Source: Gammaproteobacteria bacterium
GTDB lineage: Bacteria > Pseudomonadota > Gammaproteobacteria > Chromatiales > Chromatiaceae
Reading direction: 5' to 3'
DNA length: 19,013 bases
Assembly (NCBI GenBank): GCA_019136395.1
Contig: JAGVUH010000430.1
Coordinates: 1-19,013 of the forward strand
Part shown: positions 14,274 through 19,013 of the stretch, one piece after another
Layout of the letters: each line of letters opens with the position of its first letter
How positions within the stretch are numbered: position 1 is the first letter of the stretch
The notes under the pieces: model-generated
The model's database searches: none
Told to the model about the DNA's origin: nothing
Seen by the model: only the letters and a program-made list of their open reading frames with translations
Translations under genes and position numbers: made by a program

Positions 14274-14870
14274 ATGGGACGACCCGGTATCACCCGCGAC
14301 CAGATCCTGGCCACCGCGGATGCGCTGGTCGAGGCGGGGCTCAAGCCCACCCTCAAGCTGATTCGTGACCGCATTGGCGGCAGCTACACCACCATCACGC
14401 CGCATCTGACCGCCTGGCGGCAGGCGCGGGGCGAGGAGGCGGGGAGCGGCGTCCCGGAGATGCCGGAACGGGTGGCCATCGCCTGTCGCGGGCTGTGGGG
14501 GGCCGCCTGGACGCTGAGCCAGGAGGCACTGCGCAGCGAACGCGAGGGTCTGGCCGCCGCCCGCGCCGAACTGGACCGGGAGCGCGCCGAGCTCACCCAG
14601 GAGATCGTCGACCTCGAAGGCCGCCTGGAGACCGCCCTGGCCGAGCGCGACGCCCTGACCAAGCGCGTGCGCGCCACCGATGCCGCGCGGGAGACGGCCC
14701 AGGCGGCGCTGCAGGACCTGCGGGTGGAACAGGTCCGCCTGGAGGAGCGGGTGGCCCACAGCGAGCGGCGGGCGGCGGAGTGGCGGGACCAGGTGGAACG
14801 TCTCGCCGACGAGCTCGGGCAGCGGGCGCGGCAGGCGGGGAGTAGCGCCCGCGACGTGGCGCCGCGCTGA
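14274..14870 (+). CDS. KfrA-like DNA-binding coiled-coil protein
   Basis: A 198-aa protein. The N-terminus (1-50) is the KfrA_N domain: GRPGITRDQILATADALVEAG with PTLKLIRDRIGGSYTTITPHLTAWR, a helix-turn-helix reading of variable inverted repeats. From about residue 80 to 190 it is an almost unbroken coiled coil (many E, R, A and L heptads, e.g. EREGLAAARAELDRERAELT). Plasmid KfrA proteins autoregulate and can form filament-like structures helping plasmid stability; chromosomal relatives are common on integrative elements. The perfect palindrome just upstream is the expected operator. It is followed 12 bases later by the RecD2-like helicase gene, probably in one transcript. GAGGGG lies 3 bases before the ATG. 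Confidence 0.9.
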   Translation: MGRPGITRDQILATADALVEAGLKPTLKLIRDRIGGSYTTITPHLTAWRQARGEEAGSGVPEMPERVAIACRGLWGAAWTLSQEALRSEREGLAAARAELDRERAELTQEIVDLEGRLETALAERDALTKRVRATDAARETAQAALQDLRVEQVRLEERVAHSERRAAEWRDQVERLADELGQRARQAGSSARDVAPR

Positions 14871-14882
14871 GCTGCCGCCACC

Positions 14883-17084
14883 ATGGCCATGCCCGTGCAC
14901 GCCCCGCGCGAGGCCTTGACCGGGATGGTCGAGCGCGTCACCTTCCATAGTGAAGGCAGCGGTTACTGCGTGCTGCGGGTCGCGGTGCCCGGGCAGCGCG
15001 AGCTGGTCACGGTGATCGGCGCCGCCGCCAGCGTCACCGCCGGCGAACAGCTCGAGGCGACCGGAAGCTGGATCATCGACCGGGAGTACGGCCGCCAGTT
15101 CCAGTGCACCACCCTGACCCTGGTGCCCCCCGGCAGTCGCGAAGGGATCGAGCGTTACCTCGGGTCCGGGATGGTCAAGGGCATCGGCAAGGGCCTCGCG
15201 CGCCAGCTGGTGGCGGCCTTCGGCGAGGCGGTCTTTCAGGTCATCGAGGAGGCGCCGCAGCGGCTGCTGGATCTCCCCAGGATCGGCCCCAAGCGCCAGG
15301 CGCACATCACGCGCGGCTGGGCCGAGCAAAAGGTGATTCGCGACATCATGGTGTTCCTGCACAGCCACGGGGTCAGCACCTCCCGGGCGGTGCGCATTTA
15401 CAAGACCTATGGGGACACGGCCGTCGCCCGTGTGCGGGAGAACCCCTACGACCTGGCGCTGGATATCGACGGCATCGGCTTCAAGACCGCCGATGGCCTG
15501 GCCGGTCGGCTCGGGATCGCGCCCGATGCGCCGATGCGCGCCCAGGCGGGCGTGCGGCATGTCCTGCAGGAATGGTGCGGGCACGGCCATTGCGCGGCCT
15601 GGGAGCGCAAGCTGGCCGCCGACGCCGCGGCGTTGCTGGAGATTCCGGCGCCGGTGATCGCGGCGGCGATTCAGGTCGAGCTGGACGCGGAGCACCTGGT
15701 CGCTGAGGAGATCAATGGTAAGCCGGTGCTGTTCCTGGCCGCCCTGCAACGCGCCGAACGGGGGGTGACGAGCCACCTGCGCCGCCTCGCCGCCGGCGGC
15801 CCGCCGTGGGCGGCGATCGATCCTGGCGCTGCGCTTCCCTGGATCGAACTGCGCACCGGACAGACCCTCTCCCCCTCGCAACGCCAGGCGGTGACTACCG
15901 CGCTCCACGCGAAGCTCGCTGTGATTACCGGCGGACCCGGGGTGGGCAAGACGACGGTGGTCAACAGCATCCTGGGCATTCTGACGGCGCAAGGAGTCAG
16001 GGTGTGTCTCGCGGCGCCCACCGGCCGTGCCGCCAAGCGCCTCGCGGCGTCCACCGGCCGCGAGGCCAAGACCCTGCATCGCCTGCTGGAGTTCGATCCG
16101 GGCACGCTGGCCTTCACCCGCACCGCCGAGCGCCCGTTGGACGCCGACCTGGTTGTGGTCGATGAAACCTCGATGGTGGATGTGGTGCTGATGAACCAGC
16201 TGCTGAAGGCCATCCCCGATGCCGCCGCGCTGCTGCTGGTGGGGGATGTCGACCAACTGCCCTCGGTGGGGCCGGGCGCGGTGCTGGCCGATGTGATCGC
16301 CGCGGCGGCGGTCCCGGTCATTCGCCTGACTGAGATCTTCCGTCAGGCGGCGCAGTCGCGGATCGTGGTCAACGCCCATCGCATCAATGCCGGCCAGCTC
16401 CCGGAGCGTGCGCCGCCCGGGGCGCCGGACAGCGATTTCCACCTGATCATGGCGCGGGACAAGGCGGAGATCCACGACCGGCTGCTCAAGGTCGTGGCCG
16501 AGCGGATTCCGGCGCGTTATGGGCTCGATCCGGTGCGCGACGTCCAGGTCCTGACGCCGATGAACCGCGGCCTGCTGGGGGCGCGGGCCCTGAACACCGA
16601 CCTGCAGGCCGGTCTCAACTCGGAGGCGCAGCCGCGCCTCACCCGCTTTGGCTGGACCTACGCCCCGGGGGATAAGGTCATTCAGCTGGCCAATGACTAC
16701 GACAAGGAGGTCTTCAACGGCGATATCGGCCGCATCCAGGCGATCGATGACGAGGCGGGCCAGCTGACGATCGCCTTCGACGGCCGGACCCTGACCTACG
16801 ACGCGCACGAGTTGGACACCCTGGCGTTGGCCTACGCCACCAGCGTCCATAAGGCCCAGGGCTCTGAATATCCCGCCGTGGTGATCCCCCTGGCCATGGA
16901 GCATTACACCCTGCTGCAGCGCAACCTGCTGTATACCGCCGTGACCCGCGGTAAACAGGTGGTGGTCGTGATCGCCGAGCCCCGGGCGCTCCAGCTGGCG
17001 GTGAAACGGACTGATTCGCAGCGCCGGCTGACGCGGTTACGGGAGCGACTCCGGGGGCCGAATCTGGCCTTGGGGCTGGAGTGA
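14883..17084 (+). CDS. recD2: RecD2-type ATP-dependent DNA helicase
   Basis: A 733-aa SF1B helicase. The N-terminal OB-like part (MVERVTFHSEGSGYCVLRV) is followed by helix-hairpin-helix segments at YLGSGMVKGIGKGLARQLV, LPRIGPKRQ and IDGIGFKTADGLA (about 92-208), typical of the RecD2/YrrC group and absent from RecBCD RecD. The helicase core has Q-motif LSPSQRQAV, Walker A GGPGVGKTT (350-358), Walker B VVVDETSM (424-431) and LLVGDVDQLPSVGPGAVL. The ending ALAYATSVHKAQGSEYPAVV carries motif V/VI. It moves 5'-3' on DNA and acts in repair or replication-fork work, without RecB/C. Length is normal for the class. No clear ribosome binding site precedes ATG 14883; coupling to the KfrA-like gene 12 bases upstream is likely. 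Confidence 0.92.
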   Translation: MAMPVHAPREALTGMVERVTFHSEGSGYCVLRVAVPGQRELVTVIGAAASVTAGEQLEATGSWIIDREYGRQFQCTTLTLVPPGSREGIERYLGSGMVKGIGKGLARQLVAAFGEAVFQVIEEAPQRLLDLPRIGPKRQAHITRGWAEQKVIRDIMVFLHSHGVSTSRAVRIYKTYGDTAVARVRENPYDLALDIDGIGFKTADGLAGRLGIAPDAPMRAQAGVRHVLQEWCGHGHCAAWERKLAADAAALLEIPAPVIAAAIQVELDAEHLVAEEINGKPVLFLAALQRAERGVTSHLRRLAAGGPPWAAIDPGAALPWIELRTGQTLSPSQRQAVTTALHAKLAVITGGPGVGKTTVVNSILGILTAQGVRVCLAAPTGRAAKRLAASTGREAKTLHRLLEFDPGTLAFTRTAERPLDADLVVVDETSMVDVVLMNQLLKAIPDAAALLLVGDVDQLPSVGPGAVLADVIAAAAVPVIRLTEIFRQAAQSRIVVNAHRINAGQLPERAPPGAPDSDFHLIMARDKAEIHDRLLKVVAERIPARYGLDPVRDVQVLTPMNRGLLGARALNTDLQAGLNSEAQPRLTRFGWTYAPGDKVIQLANDYDKEVFNGDIGRIQAIDDEAGQLTIAFDGRTLTYDAHELDTLALAYATSVHKAQGSEYPAVVIPLAMEHYTLLQRNLLYTAVTRGKQVVVVIAEPRALQLAVKRTDSQRRLTRLRERLRGPNLALGLE

Positions 17085-17381
17085 GGGCGAGGCTGCGGGC
17101 AGCACCCCGGGGGGAGCATCGTCGTTACGAACATTAGGGACGCTATGGAGGTAGAGGGCGGGAGGGTTGCTCATAGAATATTTTTATAGGCCCATCAATA
17201 TATTCAGTGCAAATGTCGGATTTCGACGGATTTGGACGGAATTTGTGTGTAGAACCGACAGGGGAAAGATGGTAGAAAGCCAGTAAAGCAAAATGTAATC
17301 GATCCAGACACGAGGATCGTAAGCCTTTAAGTTAATTATTTCACATCTTTGAATAATTCAGTGGGGACTTACCTTTTGAAG
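17085..17381. other. Intergenic region at a sharp composition change
   Basis: The first about 75 bases are GC-rich like recD2; from about 17170 the DNA is AT-rich like the lipoprotein block. It holds a three-unit 10-base repeat (17217-17246), a small hairpin CGATCC/GGATCG (17300-17305 and 17314-17319, 8-base loop), and an AT-rich stretch (17326-17345) that could include a promoter. No terminator with a T-run is visible after recD2. Confidence 0.6.
17217..17246. repeat. Three tandem 10-base units
   Basis: cggatttcga, cggatttgga and cggaatttgt follow one another, each starting cgga at exactly 10-base steps, close to one helical turn. It lies upstream of the lipoprotein genes and could be a binding array. 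Confidence 0.65.
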
Positions 17382-18203
17382 ATGCATAAATACTTTCCAA
17401 TTTTGATGTTATCAAGCATTATTCTCCCAAGTTGCGCAACCACTGATTATCAATCTACCGGATACGCCACCACGACAATCTGGGACAATGCGAAAGCCTA
17501 TGCGGCTCAGGGGCAATACAAAAATGCTTGGGATGCCCTTGAAAATACCCCCCCTAATTTAACAGTCAAAACCAAACAGTTCCTCAAAGATTATCCCGCG
17601 GTTTATGACGCAGGAAAAAATAAATTTTCGACTGAAGAGCTATCCAGATTAAAACAGGAAAAATATCAGATTACTTATGCTTATAAAAAATTTGATGAAT
17701 TCTCTATATACGCTAATACCAAGGATAAAAAATGGGCAGAGAAAAATATAAGAAAAGTCTATGGCCCCCGTCCTGTCTCATATGTTGGAACCAGTGGTGC
17801 GACAAATTCGGGAATAATCCGCAACGAATCATCAATTCGTTATGGTCGCATAGCGGGGGTACAGGTCGTCAATAGATCTCATATCAACACCGGCGCAGGG
17901 GCTAATATGGGAGCACTGGCTGGTCAAGCGATGTACCTAGATAATACTTCATGGCGTAATTACAGCGCAATGAACCAGATTGGGGCTGGGTTATTAGGCG
18001 CTATGGTTGGTTCTGCGCTAGATACCCCGACATCAGTTGCCTACGAACGAAAGTATTGGGTTACGCTCAATGATGGTAACACAATCTCGCTTTCAACTAC
18101 CGGGTCTGATAATACGCATGTTCCACAAGGGGTCTGCGTCGCAGTATATGGCTCTTCCTCGCTGGAACCAACAAATGAATCTAACTGCAAGAAGATAAAA
18201 TGA
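17382..18203 (+). CDS. Lipoprotein with glycine-zipper-like segment
   Basis: The start is taken at ATG 17382, giving MHKYFPILMLSSIILPSCAT: a short basic n-region, a hydrophobic core, and a lipobox LPSC at residue 18. An upstream in-frame TTG at 17349 would put about 11 extra residues before the signal. The mature protein is 256 aa: a helical first half (DNAKAYAAQGQYKNAWDALE, then a lysine-rich part), then a glycine-rich hydrophobic region with GANMGALAGQAM and later GAGLLGAMVGSALD, like glycine-zipper lipoproteins of the outer membrane. The C-terminus is beta-like (YWVTLNDGNTISLSTTGSDN) with two cysteines. The DNA is strongly AT-rich (the line at 17641 is 22% G+C) against about 75% in recD2. 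Its role is unknown. Confidence 0.75.
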   Translation: MHKYFPILMLSSIILPSCATTDYQSTGYATTTIWDNAKAYAAQGQYKNAWDALENTPPNLTVKTKQFLKDYPAVYDAGKNKFSTEELSRLKQEKYQITYAYKKFDEFSIYANTKDKKWAEKNIRKVYGPRPVSYVGTSGATNSGIIRNESSIRYGRIAGVQVVNRSHINTGAGANMGALAGQAMYLDNTSWRNYSAMNQIGAGLLGAMVGSALDTPTSVAYERKYWVTLNDGNTISLSTTGSDNTHVPQGVCVAVYGSSSLEPTNESNCKKIK

Positions 18204-18255
18204 TATTCAGACATGTCGTCCGCCCACCATGCATAATGTCCAAATCGAGAGAAAA

Positions 18256-18654
18256 ATGAAAAAACTAACAGTTCTCCTGGCAATAATGGCTCTCAGCGCT
18301 CTTGGCGGTTGCGCCACTTGGTCTACATCTTCTGTCGAAAATGCTCCTGGATCACAACCGCAAGTTAAAGATAATGTTGCATCAAAAACACCCATATCAG
18401 AGATAAAGATCACAGAAGCAGATATCACAGAACGGCCCTATAAAAGCCTCGGTGATATTTCGGTAACAGTTAACAAGACAACCCTATTCCATCCTGATCC
18501 TACCCGTGAAATGGTCGATCAGAAACTCAGGGAGCAAGCCTACGAATTAGGCGCGGACGCTGTCGTGCTCGCGCGCTATGGGACCGTTGGCGTTTCCTTC
18601 ATGAGTTGGGGTAGCCTAGATGGAAAAGGTCGTGCCGTGCAGTTCGCTAAATAA
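18256..18654 (+). CDS. Lipoprotein with YbjQ/RcsF-like small domain
   Basis: The start is taken at ATG 18256 (MKKLTVLLAIMALSALGGCA), a clear lipoprotein signal with LGGC at 16-19; the frame is open from 18229. The mature part, about 114 aa, has a disordered S/T/P-rich linker and then PYKSLGDISVTVNKTTLFHP and MVDQKLREQAYELGADAVVL. This fits the YbjQ/heavy-metal-binding-like fold seen in small envelope lipoproteins (LREQA..LGADAV signature). It follows the previous lipoprotein gene by 52 bases. The 3' end overlaps the next gene by 35 bases in another frame, suggesting a shared transcript. Confidence 0.75.
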   Translation: MKKLTVLLAIMALSALGGCATWSTSSVENAPGSQPQVKDNVASKTPISEIKITEADITERPYKSLGDISVTVNKTTLFHPDPTREMVDQKLREQAYELGADAVVLARYGTVGVSFMSWGSLDGKGRAVQFAK

Positions 18655-19000
18655 TCTCCTGGCTGTGGTCATTATATTGGCCGGATGTGCCAGAGCAGCG
18701 CCAGATTTGCCAGATGCGAAAAGACTGGATGACATGTCTCGGTCGTCGGTTTACGCTAATTCTGATTGCCCTCAGATTCTTCAGAAGATTTCCGATTTAG
18801 AGTCCGAGAAAAGGCAGATGGAATCTATCATCCATAGCAACCGGGGGCGTAACCAGGCGGCGGGGTACTTCGCTGGGCTGTTTATAGTCCCTATAGTAGC
18901 CGTTGACAATAACTCTAGCGAAAAGGCACAACTGGATGATATACAAGTTCGGTTAGATGAGCTGCGAACTGTAGGTAACAAGAAATTCTGTTTTTATTAG
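18620..19000 (+). CDS. Small lipoprotein with coiled coil
   Basis: A 126-aa protein from ATG 18620, with GTG 18632 as alternative start. The signal (NNLLAVVIILAGC) ends in a perfect lipobox LAGC at about residue 23. The mature part has cysteines at about 50 and 124, then a charged coiled coil (ILQKISDLESEKRQMESII). A short glycine/hydrophobic stretch (AAGYFAGLFIVPIVAV) could be a second membrane-associating segment, and a second helix (EKAQLDDIQVRLDELR) follows, so it looks like a helical hairpin. It overlaps the end of the preceding lipoprotein gene, so it is probably co-translated. No known family is recognised. Confidence 0.7.
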   Translation: MEKVVPCSSLNNLLAVVIILAGCARAAPDLPDAKRLDDMSRSSVYANSDCPQILQKISDLESEKRQMESIIHSNRGRNQAAGYFAGLFIVPIVAVDNNSSEKAQLDDIQVRLDELRTVGNKKFCFY

Positions 19001-19013
19001 GGGTGGTTTTGCA

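Noticed and set aside
14256..16904. Antisense open frame of 882 codons opposite the kfrA-like and recD2 genes
   Set aside because: It is arginine/glycine/proline/histidine-rich, lacks any domain, and lies fully opposite two well-supported genes; long antisense frames are expected at very high G+C.

Overview
The window reads as a high-GC proteobacterial chromosome or large plasmid: most genes are GC-rich, with G/C at codon third positions, GTG starts and AGGAG ribosome binding sites. The gene families (type I restriction-modification, IS3, KfrA, RecD2, small lipoproteins) fit a gammaproteobacterium. A purple-sulfur-type (Chromatiaceae-like) host is only a guess from general look. It is an accessory region: defence genes, recombinases, an insertion sequence, dispersed repeats, gene wreckage, then an abrupt AT-rich block.

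Left part (1-2955). A protein open at the left edge resembles a degenerate tyrosine recombinase and overlaps a GIY-YIG nuclease-like gene. That gene converges, with overlapping stop codons, on the tail of a long leftward operon.

Minus-strand operon (11629 down to 1463). The order is serine recombinase, hsdM, hsdS, hsdR, HipA/PI-kinase-like protein, unknown 264-aa protein. Junctions are very tight: TAA-ATG between recombinase and hsdM, 4-base ATGA overlaps at hsdM/hsdS, hsdS/hsdR and kinase/unknown, and 28 bases between hsdR and kinase. hsdM is split by a complete IS3-family element (about 8533-9961) with orfA/orfB joined by an A9 slippery run. The restriction system is therefore probably inactive in this copy, and the downstream genes may depend on other promoters. 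The IS also carries a large stem-loop downstream of orfB.

Repeat and wreckage zone (about 11630-14093). This holds a 316-bp-period direct repeat in two copies plus a diverged third copy, and a 63-67 bp multi-arm palindrome present in two of the three copies. It also has two copies of the start of a phage virion-morphogenesis-like gene, one intact and one broken copy of a small acidic protein gene, and a pair of coupled small plus-strand genes.

Right part. A KfrA-like coiled-coil DNA-binding protein with a textbook operator palindrome is followed by a RecD2-type helicase. From about 17160 the composition turns AT-rich and three small lipoprotein genes follow to the end of the window.

No tRNA, rRNA, CRISPR array or convincing Rho-independent terminator was seen.
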